The notes under the pieces were generated by a model. That model searched no databases and was not told where the DNA came from. It saw nothing but the letters and a program-made list of their open reading frames with translations. This document shows positions 10,561 through 21,404 of a stretch of 64,000 nt of DNA, piece after piece. The position numbers were made by a program, and so were the translations under genes. Origin of the DNA: Hexactinellida sp. DTS-2022 (lineage: Eukaryota; Porifera; Hexactinellida); contig JAPNXP010000004.1 of the NCBI GenBank assembly GCA_028753945.1, forward strand, positions 2,108,001 through 2,172,000, given 5' to 3'. Numbering within the stretch: the stretch's first letter is position 1; the number at the start of each line of letters is the position of its first letter.

Positions 10561-10934
10561 AGTGCCGTAATTAGGTATGTTGAGGCCCCTAAGCTGAATG
10601 AGTGTCGGAGGCCTTACCCAATGAGTTTTATTGGGGTTTAACTAAAATTCCGGTAAGAGGAATCAATGATAGTAATTTCGCTTAAAAAAGAGGCGAATAC
10701 AGTAGAAAATGGAGGCTAAGCACTGAGAAGAGAGGATTAACACCTCTTACTAAATACAAGTTAGTAACTCACAGTCGCCCCTACTTATGAAAGCAATAAT
10801 ATGTACAGTCTACACAGTATCAATTAAGTGGGCTCGGACAGGAATACAGTTACTTAATACCTTGCATGTTGATGCAAGGTTTCTTTTACGAACCTTTTGG
10901 CGAGCAAATTCTTCTATGATGTCATTGAAAGTTA
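10561..10934. other. Unassigned sequence with small hairpin
   Basis: No supported gene. It contains a perfect small hairpin CTTGCAT-GTTG-ATGCAAG near 10862-10879. May include the interior of the element whose end is at 10560. Confidence 0.4.
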
Positions 10935-11568
10935 ATTCCTATTCATTGATAATACATTTTCTAGGGCTAACTTCTATATTTTTTGAGATTATGAGATTAT
11001 TTGCACTTAATTCTTTATCTGGTAATGCACTCATTATCTCAAAAAATATAGAAGTTAGGCCTAGAAAATGTATTATCAATAAATAGGAAGTTACCAATTG
11101 CGGATAGATCAGTACTAGCATAGTTTACATAAAATAGATAGTTTTTGAGTTATGGCTCATTTTAAGAAATATGCATTTCCCTGGCAACCGAGGAATGTGT
11201 CAACATTCCATTTATAATTTCGATATATTTCATTCAACGAGTTATGGATTTCCTCATGTTCCAATTTTGAACATTTATAACGCGTTTAACGATGTTAAAA
11301 GCAGGCAATAATAACACGACAATTCCCACGAAAAATAGCGAATACGTAATCAAATGAAGATATATCACAATTCTAAAGGGTGTAATGTATGCCTTGATAT
11401 CATGTTCCTAACTTCCTATACAATTATAATGCATTTCTCAGGTCTGTCAATACTAGCAATGAGATAAAGATATGTCAGCTAATAATCAATGGCCTTTAAG
11501 TAATCCATGGTCCAACAAAATCAACTCAGTAGTATGGCCTTATATAACGAAGGTCACGAACTAGTGTT
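10935..11568. mobile_element. P-related non-autonomous element, copy 1
   Basis: Begins with a roughly 60-bp inverted repeat around GATTATGAGATTATTTGCAC (10935-11095). It carries GAGGAATGTGTCAACATTCC and ends TATATAACGAAGGTCACG at 11568. The terminal part, read inward, is CGTGACCTTCGTTATATAAG followed by GGACCATGGATTACTTAA. This resembles the inner terminal motif of the P copies (GGACCAGGGAT). A close relative is at 44593-45135 and a reversed partial copy at 41087-41285. No coding capacity. Confidence 0.6.
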
Positions 11569-12046
11569 TAAACTTTACTTCATTTAGTCAGGTCGCTTAA
11601 CATCGATTTCGGGAAACGCTGGACAAAAGCACCATATTTTTATACGTATTCTTTATGACCCCGGCATCAAATTTTTCCGCGGCCCCACGACGAACGGATA
11701 CATTTTCGATGTTATCTTGGACTATTAAAATTTCGACTCTCTACTAAATCGCCGGTATTACCCCGAACGGCAACTTTCCAAAATCAAATCTGGCCTACTT
11801 TTAAAGACCAGATTCGTTGTCCACATGAAATTCCCCGTCGTTTAAGGGGTCACTTGCCCATAGTTTATCCCTAGCAACGCAATAATGTCTCAGGAATGTG
11901 ACAACATTCCTTTCTAAAATTTGTCCTAAACCTATCGAGTGACCCCTTGTTCGAGATCCAACAGCTATCTGAGTCTACTTATAAACATAGTGACACTCTA
12001 AATCGTTATTTGATGCTGTTTACGACAATTTCCTTAGTTATCATTA

Positions 12047-12110
12047 CAGTATATTCTCTCTAATAGTCCACCAGTGGGTAAAATGACCCAGGTGGACTAT
12101 TAGAGAACAT
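12047..12110. mobile_element. Tigger-like mini-element inside left arm of foldback B
   Basis: CAGTATATTCTCTCTAATAG followed by CCACCAGTGGG, then GGTGGACTATTAGAGAAC: a short inverted-repeat element of the same family as the one at 25899-26044. Its mirror copy lies at 13521-13584 in the right arm. Confidence 0.7.
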
Positions 12111-12430
12111 GGACCATTAAAGAATCCTTATGTAACATCAAATATACATAATATACTAACATACGTTATAGTTAAAGTATATTTGTACAAGCAAATATAA
12201 TCGAGAATATATATAGTCAATATACACTATTAGGAAGTATGAACTGTATGTAAGTAATACGTAATATAATCTGATCTTTACTAGTCCATCTGTAGTTAGG
12301 AGGCCCATGTGGACGTTAGCTTAAATAACATCGAAACTAATTAAGGTGAGCAAATAGAGAATTGGATGTTTAGAGAGATCTGAGTGTAGTAGATACAGTC
12401 TGGGCACTTAACACATAATGATAACGAGTC

Positions 12431-12770
12431 CTTCGGTCTCGGTCGCTTTGCGACGGATCGATGCTACACACCTCAAGTTAACGGCCGCTATACGGCCTTA
12501 ATCATCATCCTAGCTACCATGCAAAATGGTAGTGGATGTTATAACAAGCCTTTCTACCATTTTCCATAGTTTTAACTTGTTTACCAATAATACCCGTTGG
12601 AAGCTAGCTTATATAAAGGTTGATTTTGAATTTTAATTAATTTGTTTACCTATTATAACATCTGGAAGTTAGTTTATATCTTAATTATAAATACGGTTTC
12701 GATTCCCTAAATACAATCCGGACAAACACACAAACAAACAAACAACAATCGAGTTTTAATAATAGATATA
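12431..12770 (+). mobile_element. RTE-like LINE 3' end or SINE, copy 2
   Basis: Head CTTCGGTCTCGGTCGCTTTG with GGCCGCTATACGGCC hairpin; tail ACAAACACACAAACAAACAA then CGAGTTTTAATAATAGAT. Same order of blocks as copy 1, including TTTAACTTGTTTACC and CCCGTTGGAAG in the middle. Sits in the loop of foldback B just as copy 1 sits in foldback A. Confidence 0.65.
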
Positions 12771-12792
12771 CTGGATCTATTATTAAAACTCG
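12750..12792. repeat. Perfect 18-bp-arm hairpin at RTE tail
   Basis: CGAGTTTTAATAATAGAT, 7-nt loop, then its exact complement. The right arm is an inverted copy of the retroelement tail, so either a second tail lies in reverse or the tail was copied back during repair. Confidence 0.9.
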
Positions 12793-13011
12793 CTCTAAAA
12801 TCTTTTAGTTAACTTAACAGAGTTTTAGAAATATTGCTGCTAGGTCCCGACAAATTACACACTCACGAAATCATCGATAGCAAGTTGACTGTTCCTGCAG
12901 CTGCATGAAGTAGGGTTAAGAGTTTTAAGACGTACTTTCGGATACTACATACTCTATTAGCCGATTTTTCCTCCTATCTAATCCACTATAAATGATTCGG
13001 TTAATACATAC

Positions 13012-13130
13012 CAGTGTTTCATACAGAATTTGTTTACAAGGGTGGAATTCTGGGTTATGTAATTATCAAGGGGGGCACTTGAAGGAGCAGGGGGGAAATG
13101 CCCCCCTACAACCCCATGTATGAAACCCTG
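13012..13130. mobile_element. hAT MITE in loop of foldback B
   Basis: 119 bp, ends CAGTGTTTCATACAG and complement of CAGGGTTTCATACATGG, G/C-run centre. No matching 8-bp flank seen. Confidence 0.75.
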
Positions 13131-13520
13131 CGTACTCAGATATGACGTACCCCTGATAAGACGTACCAATTTCTATTCCCAAGTAATAAATATACTTTTA
13201 TTTTAAATCAGTTCGTACGTACTCTAGAAACTATTAGCAGAACTCAGTAGTAATTGGTTTAAGTGAGTAGGTTAAAACTAAATAGTTTAATCTCATCGTT
13301 AAGTATTAAGTATGTTAAAGACTTGAATACCCTACATCATATCTACACCATCAAACAAGTCAGTATTTCGACTTGTGGATTAGTGTACTTATAAGAAGTA
13401 CCTCAGTAAGTACGTACCTTTTCTTGTTTCCCACGGGGGTACGTCTTAACCGAGTTCTAATATACTTTAATTAAAACGTATGTTAACATATTATGTATAT
13501 TTGATATTCTTTAATGGTCG

Positions 13521-13584
13521 ATGTTCTCTAATAGTCCACCTGGGTCATTTTACCCACTGGTGGACTATTAGAGAGAATATACTG
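13521..13584. mobile_element. Tigger-like mini-element inside right arm of foldback B
   Basis: Exact mirror of 12047-12110, present because the two arms are inverted copies of each other. Confidence 0.7.
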
Positions 13585-14141
13585 TAATGATAACTAAGGA
13601 AATTGTCGTAAACAGCATCAAATAACGATTTAGAGTGTCACTATGTTTATAAGTAGACTCAGATAGCTGTTGGATCTCGAACAAGGGGTCACTCGATAGG
13701 TTTAGGACAAATTTTAGAAAGGAATGTTGTCACATTCCTGAGACATTATTGCGTTGCTAGGGATAAACTATGGGCAAGTGACCCCTTAAACGACGGGGAA
13801 TTTCATGTGGACAACGAATCTGGTCTTTAAAAGTAGGCCAGATTTGATTTTGGAAAGTTGCCGTTCGGGGTAATACCGGCGATTTAGTAGAGAGCCGAAA
13901 TTTTAATAGTACAAGATAACATCGAAAATGTATCCGTTCGTCGTGGGGCCGCGGAAAAATTTGATGCCGGGGACATAAAGAATACGTATAAAAATTTGGT
14001 GCTTTTGTCCAGCGTTTCCCGAAATCGATGTTAAGCGATATGACTAATTTGTCAAACGACATTCACAGCGTACCGTAGTTATTATAAATCTAGCCATACT
14101 TATTTCACATCAAATATATTTTCAATTAGATGTTACTAGTA

Positions 14142-14714
14142 TACACTAACCGGACTAAAGTATTTGATCAGAAATAATTTGTATTCAGACATTTGAGGTT
14201 ATTCCAGCATAATAACATTATTAGATGCTACAAAATGGCTATTTACATGAAACGATATGTATAGTACAATAAAACACCAAAATTTGTGAGTTTACATTTT
14301 TATAGAGGCGTTAAACTCAATAAATATATAATTAGCTAATTAAATTATTAATTTGTGATCATTAAGATGCAATGTCAATACAGGTATATTAATTCTGATA
14401 GCAGGTTGAATCCCACATGGGTAAATAACTCTAATTGCATAATTTCAAATCAATCCGAATATTTTCTACTGTGATACAGCCACATTTCTATTTGTGCCAC
14501 TTATGCCACAAGTGGCACGAACAAGAAACACTTATGCCACTTCATGGATAATTGATATACTGATTTGAAATCACAAAATTTTGTAATGTATATCTAGAAT
14601 ATGATATTTATTGTAACTTCAGAGTAGTTTAGATAGCCGTTAATATGTTACCAGACGATTATTGTGTGTACATTAAAATCCATATTGTTCAAATACTTTT
14701 GGCTGGTTGGTGTA
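14142..14714. mobile_element. Tc1-type non-autonomous element
   Basis: 573 bp with inverted ends TACACTAACCGGACTAAAGT and complement of TACACCAACCAGCCAAAAGT, the classic Tc1-like terminus, flanked by TA (14140-14141, 14715-14716). No transposase frame. The left 330 bp recur at 59424-59756. Internal segments recur at 25735-25835 (ATACAGCCA / GTGCCACAAGT) and 24541-24620 (GTTACCAGACGA). Confidence 0.85.
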
Positions 14715-14755
14715 TAGTTATTGTTAATTATTGAATAGAATATTATTCTACTAAC

Positions 14756-16250
14756 ATGCTATATACATACTTACTCATATTATGTCAAGACATACTTCTA
14801 TATTTGGCATTCCTGTCTCTATTGAAGTTGAAGCTGGTAAACCTCGGGAACGTAAAAGAATTCGATGTAGTGTTTGTGTCGGTACCCAAATACTGTATTA
14901 GATTTCGTAACCATGGACGTCAACCAGCAATCTGTACAATTGATGGCGCGAATGCTCGTATGACACTATATTGAATTATTTAGACAATTAGATACATTTG
15001 GATTGCATCAAGGAAGATCGGCTAAAGAAACTTTCAACAATATCAAAAGTTCAATCAGGTCCTCTTCTAAGAATGATTTGAATCAAAATAAGAAGTTGGG
15101 AGATAAAATTGGGTTCAAGTATTTAATGATGCTAAAATGTTAACCAATTTAGCATTTGATTGGCCTTAACGCATTGTAGCGTCGAAACTTGCAACAAGTT
15201 TCGATTTTAACAAGGAGTCACGCCTTATAAAAAAATCAAATTTCGATTTTAAATAATTAACCCCTGTTAGCATCCACAAATTCTTCGGAAAAATGTATCT
15301 TCTGACTTGCCGATGTTTAGAAAGATATGGAATCATGTTCAGCAACATCTTTCGATGCGATGCATCTATGGATAGGACCCAATAAGATAACCAATTCCTC
15401 CTTTTAAAAATAATTGATGGTGTTTGACGGGAACATATAATATTCATGGTTATTGGCCATGTATCTGAACTTTTGAAGGAGGGGAAATAGGACATTTACT
15501 AGCGATTAAGGATGGTATTATGGATAATGTCGATTTCAAATTTATGATGAGTCTCATTAATCATATATCGGCCTTAATGGTCTCTGGGAATTATTAGATG
15601 ATGAACATGAAGCCCTTAAAATTGAAAGATTTTTCCTTAAATCAGTTTGTGCTCTACTTTCTTCTGCTCTGGACTTTAAGGATTTATGTAAGAAGTCCAT
15701 GAACTTCATATTCTCATAACCAAGTAGGCTGAAATTAGTTCATACTTCCATAATTCCAATCGGAGTACGACTGAATTAGAGTGGCTCGGTACAACTACGA
15801 AACTTCGCTTACGAAGGTTTCCTCAATATTATGAAATAAGATGGGCTGAATTAACTGAGTCACTCTTGAATTCCATTTTATATCTTGGAGATTCCTCATA
15901 TTATATTTTGCTCAAACAACAGATCCTACTGGGATAGGTTTGGGAAAACCTATCCCAGTAGGATAGGTTTTTCAAAACCTATCACAGTTTTTTGATAATG
16001 TGAAATTAATGCGTTATACTTAGATCTCTTATTTCTTTTTCAAAATATCAAAAGATAATTACTATAGTTTATGTACCTTTTGAATTGAGAAAAATGCAAG
16101 TTAAATTAAGAAATATTTATGATCCATGTCACTTCTAGGTGACATGGACCAAGCCTTTGGGAGAAATTCCAGAGATGGCATGTTTTGAAGTCAAACTGGA
16201 ATAAGGAACCCTGGATTGCTAGTAGGCATAGTTTGATCATAGACGGAAGG
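14756..16250 (+). pseudogene. Unrecognised coding-like island
   Basis: Plus-strand translations, in shifting frames, look protein-like but match no family I can name. Examples are QLDTFGLHQGRSAKETFNNI (about 14990-15050), NVDFKFMMSLINHI (about 15528-15570), ALKIERFFLKSVCALLSSAL (15617-15675) and RRFPQYYEIRWAELTESLLN (15818-15877). The last phrase is vaguely like proteins derived from hAT transposases. Two or more breaks are present. A perfect hairpin interrupts it at 15925. Possibly an internal gene of an unidentified transposon. Confidence 0.4.
15925..15962. repeat. Perfect 17-bp-arm hairpin, 4-nt loop
   Basis: CCTACTGGGATAGGTTT, loop GGGA, exact complement. A second, partial copy (GATAGGTTT-TTC-AAAACCTATC) follows directly, to about 15985. 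Confidence 0.9.
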
Positions 16251-16852
16251 GATTTCAACTACTATTGGTAGAATTCAATTAGAGATATGTAGACATTTTT
16301 GAATTCTAGAGTTGAACTCGATGGAAATTTTATTAGCACTAGCGCGCTACGCTTGCTAGGTCGCTTCGCTGTTGATGTGAGGTTTATATACTTCTAACAA
16401 TGATTATAAAGCGTAAATAGGGCTAATAATCGAATTTAACAATGTTCAATTTTAGTGATTAAGTCATCATGCGATAATGAGCAAGCATATTGGCAATCTG
16501 GTGTGACCAAAGTGTCTGCATCATTAATGTCCATGTTCTATTAAATTTTCAGATTTTCTCTCTTAGTGGGCAGAATTATGTGCGATTAAGTGAATTTTCA
16601 TGCTTCTCGAAATGTGACAATGACGTCAATACTTGTCGAGGCTTGAGAAATTTTCAGTGGAAACATCAATTTGTTGGCGGATGCCAAAAGTTATTCCTAT
16701 ATGCCAAAATCATATTTGGAAAAGGTTTAGTTTCTTCAATCAACTGGGAACAAACAAATAAATATATGCACATATACTTACAGGTTTGTGTTTTAATAGT
16801 ATATAGTAGTATAGAATCTATACTATAGATGATTATACACATACCCACACTC
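16251..16852. other. Intergenic, no supported gene
   Basis: An open frame of 112 codons at 16490-16828 has no recognisable motif and I do not call it a gene. Otherwise AT-rich sequence. Confidence 0.4.
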
Positions 16853-16928
16853 TAAAATGTGATTTGAGAGATTTATCTGAATATCTCAATTTTGAGGTAT
16901 ATCTCGAAATATCTCGTCAAATCACGTT
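16853..16928. repeat. Imperfect palindrome with GAGATAT repeats
   Basis: AAAATGTGATTTGA... pairs with ...TCAAATCACGTTTT. The centre is built from AGATAT/ATATCTC. Possibly the fused ends of a tiny element. It lies just outside the hAT MITE at 16967. Confidence 0.65.
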
Positions 16929-16966
16929 TTATGGTGTCGGCATAATTATACAGGTGGAGTTTAACG

Positions 16967-17940
16967 CAGGGCGTATTTGACGGGGGCTCCAGGGGCTCCA
17001 TGGAACCCCCAGTAGATGCTCCACTGGATCTCGTCGGAGGAAATAGAGTAGGAAAAAGAAAGGAAAATAATAGTTAAGTTCAGGGGGAAAGTGAGAAAGC
17101 GTGGAAAAGTCAGTATGATCAATTTGATCTTTTTGATAAATAGTCCAAATTTGTGCTAATTTTTTTTGTTTTTGTTTAAATAGATATTTTCCGTCATTTA
17201 TATTAATGATTAGGTTATAAGTAATCAGTAGTTTGGTTCATAGGCGTCGTAAATCACCCGGGGACCCGGAAATTTACCAGCGTCCCAGAGGAGCTACCCA
17301 GTACCCGAATTTTACCAGGAGTCCGGGAAAACTCCTGGTAAAAGTCATATCCTGCCAACCTATTTAGTAGGCAAAAATCTATGGGCGACCCTAAAGGTTT
17401 TCTCGCTCGCTCGTCTTGGAAATATCTTTACACTTATACAAAGAGGAATTACGCTAAGACATTGCATTCATGTTCTCAATGTAGACAGAATGGACAGAAA
17501 TACAATAATGCTATTTAGATTAATTAAGGTTGACATAAATCAAGTTAATCTCTTTGCAAATAACTCGCAATCAGTAATTTTGACGATAATAAAATCTCCT
17601 GTACAAATGTATTAAAGCCTGCACGCCTGTATAGAACAGCAAAAAGAGCTCTATCCCTGTACAGTCGTCAATTATTAATGATAAATTATAAATTATTAAT
17701 GATAACCTATAAGTATTCGAACTATAAGGCCCAGGATTTTATTTTCCTAAAGGCCCGTAGACCCAACCTTCATTTATGCCGCCAAAGGGAACGCGGACGG
17801 CACTATATTTCTTTGCCCGGGCGGGCCGAAGGTCCATACCTCGTATTTACGACGCCAATGGAACTTAGGTTGGATTAATATAAACTCGTCGGAGCTGAAG
17901 TTGTGGAGCCCCCACCTTGGCTTGGGCCCCTACGCCCCTG
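16967..17940. mobile_element. hAT-type non-autonomous element, TSD GTTTAACG/GTTGAACG
   Basis: Ends CAGGGCGTATTTGACGGGG and complement of CAGGGGCGTAGGGGCCC; 8-bp flanks GTTTAACG (16959-16966) and GTTGAACG (17941-17948), 7 of 8 identical. It carries another hAT element (17239-17860) and is itself inserted in the arm of foldback remnant C. No transposase seen. Confidence 0.8.
17239..17860. mobile_element. Nested hAT-type non-autonomous element
   Basis: 622 bp, ends CATAGGCGTCGTAAATCACC and complement of CATTGGCGTCGTAAATACG. No matching 8-bp flanks. Interior includes an ACCAGGAG/CTCCTGGT hairpin near 17314-17341. Terminal sequence is related to the element at 23068-23655 (CATAGGC/CATTGGC). Confidence 0.75.
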
Positions 17941-17948
17941 GTTGAACG

Positions 17949-18060
17949 AGGGGTCACTCGATTGGATAGGCACACAATTTGAGGATGGAATGTTGGCACA
18001 TTCCTGATGCATTCCAGCGTTGCTAAGGAAAAAATCATCTAAACATGTGATAATTCGAAT
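17949..18060. mobile_element. Foldback remnant C, part before MULE
   Basis: AGGGGTCACTCGATTGG and GGAATGTTGGCACATTCC line up with arms of foldback elements A and B. The matching continuation (AGCTGGAAATTTACGCAGAT, compare GACTGGAAATCTTATGCTGA in A) starts at 20790, on the other side of the MULE. Confidence 0.7.
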
Positions 18061-18789
18061 GAATCTGCACATTTTGACCAAATTTCTAGGTAGAATTTTG
18101 ATCAAATTCTCTCAATAGAACTTTTGATAAAATATGCAAAATCACAATTTGATCAAATTTCGACTAATGCTATTGATGTAGAATTTTGATCAAATTCACA
18201 AAATCAGAATTTGATCAGAGATCTACTATTGCTATTGATGTAGAACATTGATCAAATTCACAAAATATTGTTGAAACAAACTTCTACTTTTGTTACAGCT
18301 GTTTTCTTGCACTTTACACTTGTATTGAATAAACACATTCATGGCAAGCCATCATAAGTAATAATTTTTAATTGAGTACAATACTCAAGGTGTCCATTAA
18401 CACATGTAGTGAGTAAATACACCATTCCTATTCAAATCCCAAACCAAATATCATGTTTATATCAAGGGGTAGTATGCCTATAATATTACGTATTATCTTC
18501 AGTAAATAATAGAAATTGTTTATTGAAGATTAAATCATTTTGAACTCGTAGCTATTCAAAGATACGTATTTATCTATTTAATTTTAATGGAGTATAGTAT
18601 TGCTGAAGGCAAAAAATTGGGAACTCATTATTATTCGTGCCAAAGATATATATATATACACGTTCTTCTTCAAGTGATAAATGTATATATTTGAGATGTA
18701 CTCTATGGAGATCGCATGGAATAGAATGTCGTGGGTTTGGAGAATAAATAATTAATGCAATCTTTTCTATCTTACTGAAAATCACTGTC

Positions 18790-20405
18790 ATACAGAAGAA
18801 GCATACAAATCTAAATTAATCGCCCTAAATAATAAGATAAAGAGTGCTGCTGAGAATTCGACAGATAGCCTTAGACAAGTCACGACTTCAGACGAAGCTG
18901 GTGCAATGGTATCATACAGACAGGTACTTAACACAATGTTCAAAAGAAGACGACTTGAATTACCAGGAAACCCCAAACATCATTAAGAATTTGAAGATAT
19001 CTTATTGCGAACTCGCTTAACAAATTACTTTCATCAATGGTTATCATACATTAAGGTGCTGCAGCAATATTTGCCTCTGATCTAATGCTTGCAAAGTTAA
19101 AAGAATCAAAGAGTGTTAGTTTTGATGGAAGTTTTAACGTGGTTCCAGGCCTTCATCTAGTCCTAAGAGATCCGCGCACCCTAGGAAATGTTTATTTTAC
19201 AATCTCGCACCCAAATAGACCAAACATAACATATTTACCAAAAAAAGACCAAATTAAGTTTAAGAACACTCTGGGTGCGCACTGCGCACCCAATTAATTC
19301 CAATTTCACGCACTCTTCCAGCATTTTCCTTAAAATCACGCAACCCTGAGTGCGCGGAGCGCACCCAGATGAAGGCTTGCGTGGTTCCCAAACTGTTTTA
19401 TCAGTTATTTACTATCTTTATCCAAGAACAACACCATGCTTTTCATGCTATTCACATTTCAATGTCGTCTAAAAATGAGAATCTATATACAGCTGTACTA
19501 CAGAAGATTGAGGAAATGATCCCAGATTTCCAACCAGAATTAGGAGTGGTTGATTATGAAAAGGCTTCAAGAAATACATTTCGTAAATATATCCCTCGAT
19601 CACAGTATCTGGGTGTCTGTCCATTATTCAAAGGCTATTTGGAAAAAAGTGAAAAAGTTACAACTTTCCTCAACATAAAGTAAATACAAGCTTGAATGAG
19701 TGGATAAAATTTGTCATATCATTGTCAATGTAACCTTAAGAGGAAATTTTTCCAACATTTCAAATACTGGTTAACACTGTACCTAAAGATTTATCACCAA
19801 GAGAAGACTTTCTTCTTAAGAAACTTATCGCTTATATCAGCTAGGAATGGATAGAAAGGAATGATTTTTCAATTTATCAATCAGTTCAGAAAACCAATAA
19901 CTGTTGTGAAGTTTACCATCGAGAATTAAAGGCTATGGTACGGGTGAAAAGGCCAAATATATGGTCCTTCATTGAGTTCCTTGAAAAGAATGTGATAAAT
20001 ATGATCAAGAATATCAAAGATTTATGAATGGCTTACCAATCGGAGAGAGACGGAAAAAGATATTGAAACTGAAAAGATACGAAATAGATGTAAAGAAAAC
20101 TGGAAAATGGAGGGTACACGCCTATGGAGTACATCAATGAAATGTCTAAAAAGATTGGTAATGTGCAATTAAACTCATTGAATTCTCACATTCTGATGAA
20201 GATGATGATGGAGTTATAACTAGTGAAGAATCAATCGTTTGTAATCCTTGTATAATCTGTTTGATGGTGAGAGTTTCGACATATGTTTTTTTGCCATGTG
20301 GACATGCATAAGTATGCGGAACGTGTGCTTTAAACTTTAATCGAGAAGACAGATGTCGTACATGTCGCTGTTGCATTACGAACAAATTACAGACATTTCA
20401 ATGAG
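18790..20405 (+). pseudogene. MULE transposase remnant with C-terminal RING finger
   Basis: Plus strand. The MULE domain reads VSFDGSFNVVP (19110-19146), is interrupted by a MITE, and resumes KLFYQLFTIFIQEQHHAFHA, MSSKNENLYTAVLQKIEEMI, FQPELGVVDYEKASRNTFRK (to about 19680). The second catalytic region therefore includes the VVDYE acid. After frameshifts come NNCCEVYHRELKAMVRVKRP and RPNIWSFIEFL. The last 60 codons (20235-20403) form a RING: C-x2-C, FLPCGHA, VCGTCALNF, RCRTCRC, ending NKLQTFQ-stop. One in-frame TAA lies within the RING after CGHA. The upstream part from 18790 (EEAYKSKLIALNNKIKSAAE) is a probable N-terminal region. A FLYWCH finger, common in animal MULEs, is not seen. Confidence 0.75.
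19146..19379. mobile_element. hAT MITE (CAGGCTTTCATCC family), TSD CGTGGTTC
   Basis: 234 bp between perfect 8-bp repeats CGTGGTTC (19138-19145, 19380-19387). Ends CAGGCCTTCATCTAG and complement of CAAGCCTTCATCTGG; interior GGGTGCGCACTGCGCACCC hairpin. It splits the MULE catalytic domain. Confidence 0.9.
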
Positions 20406-20789
20406 AGTTAGCTATCATTCTTTATTCAAATGCTTATGTAGGAATATTAGTAACTCTTCATTGTGTTAGCTCCTTATTACGTTGTTTTTAAGTATGCTTC
20501 TCATTTTGTTAAATGTTATTCTTTATTTCATTATCTAATTTCTAACAACAGTAGAAGTTTGTTTCAACAATTATTTTGCGAATTTGATCAAAGTTCTACA
20601 TCAATAGCAATAGTAGAACTCTGATCAAATTCTGATTTTGTGAATTTGTTCAAAATTCTACATCAATAGCAACAGTCGAACTTTGATCAAATTCTGATCT
20701 TGCATATTTGATCAAAGTTCTATTAAGAGAATTTGATCAAAATTCTACCTAGAAATTTGATCAAAATGTGCAGATCCGATAATTCAAAT

Positions 20790-20870
20790 AGCTGGAAATT
20801 TACGCAGATTACAAATATGGTGATTATAAGTTTATTAGATTTGATTTGAGAAGTTAGTCACGGAAATGTT
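20790..20870. mobile_element. Foldback remnant C, part after MULE
   Basis: Continuation of 17949-18060 by comparison with foldback A. The right arm of this element could not be located. Confidence 0.5.
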
Positions 20871-21404
20871 GGCGATCTACAGTAAAAGTCCTAAACTGCC
20901 ACCGCATAATTTTTTAAATGTTGTTCTACGAAAAATTGTGCTTCTAGTTAAACTAAAAACCTTTAGTTTGAATTTTTCTAGGTGCAACCTTCCAACGAAC
21001 AGATATCATGGCTGATTAATATGAAGATCTAATTGAATTGGAGTTTCCAAAAAGATTACCCTAAATATTTTCCTCATCTTTGTTCAATCAAACCTGGAGC
21101 TTATTCTGAAATTAATAAACTATTAAGCCGAAATTTTGTATGTAAACCTCATTTGGCAGATTGTGAGAGGCTAGGTTAATTTCTGCTTATAAAAAGCTTA
21201 AACTCAAAAAAGATCTTCTCTATCACGAAGTACTCTCAGTGATTATTTATTCATTCATATCAATATGCCTGAATTGTGCAATTTTAATCCAAGAAAAGCA
21301 GACAAGAAATGGATTAACGAAGTGGTACATAGAAATACAGACTAATTAATACAACTTTAGATACTGGCACTTCATATAGGAGCATTATGAGATCATTTTA
21401 GATA
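20871..21404. other. Unassigned AT-rich sequence
   Basis: No frame over 60 codons with a recognisable motif and no terminal repeats. Confidence 0.4.

Larger units (their letters stand above)
11580..14050. mobile_element. Long-TIR (foldback) element B
   Basis: About 2.47 kb with near-identical inverted arms of about 600 bp (about 11580-12185 and 13450-14050). The arms run from TCGCTTAACATCGATTTC through AAGGGGTCACTCGATAGG and GGAATGTTGTCACATTCC. Arm similarity is clearly higher than in element A, so it is likely younger or its arms have been homogenised. The loop holds an RTE-like tail and a hAT MITE. No transposase. The outermost bases and target duplication are not certain. Confidence 0.8.
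18061..20777 (+). mobile_element. Mutator-like element (MULE), TSD GATAATTCgAAT
   Basis: 2.7 kb. Terminal inverted repeats of about 230-240 bp (18061-18300 and 20548-20777), ends GAATCTGCACATTTTGA and complement of GGATCTGCACATTTTGATC. Direct flanks GATAATTCGAAT (18049-18060) and GATAATTCAAAT (20778-20789) give a 12-bp imperfect duplication, slightly longer than the usual 8-11 bp. The TIRs contain three to four repeats of a TTTGATCAAA-rich unit with TTCTACATCAATAGCAATAG. The element encodes one damaged transposase and carries one MITE. Confidence 0.9.

Noticed and set aside
10560-10800. hAT left terminus CAGTGCCGTAATTAGG as a complete element
   Set aside because: No matching right end or 8-bp duplication could be found.
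13757-14062. 101-codon minus-strand frame
   Set aside because: Falls entirely in the arm of foldback B; both arms encode similar spurious frames.
16490-16828. 112-codon plus-strand frame
   Set aside because: No recognisable domain, and an antisense frame of comparable quality overlaps it; insufficient support.
18061-18300. Spaced TTTGATCAAA repeats resembling a CRISPR array
   Set aside because: They are the MULE terminal inverted repeat; spacers are repeated too and the genome is eukaryotic.
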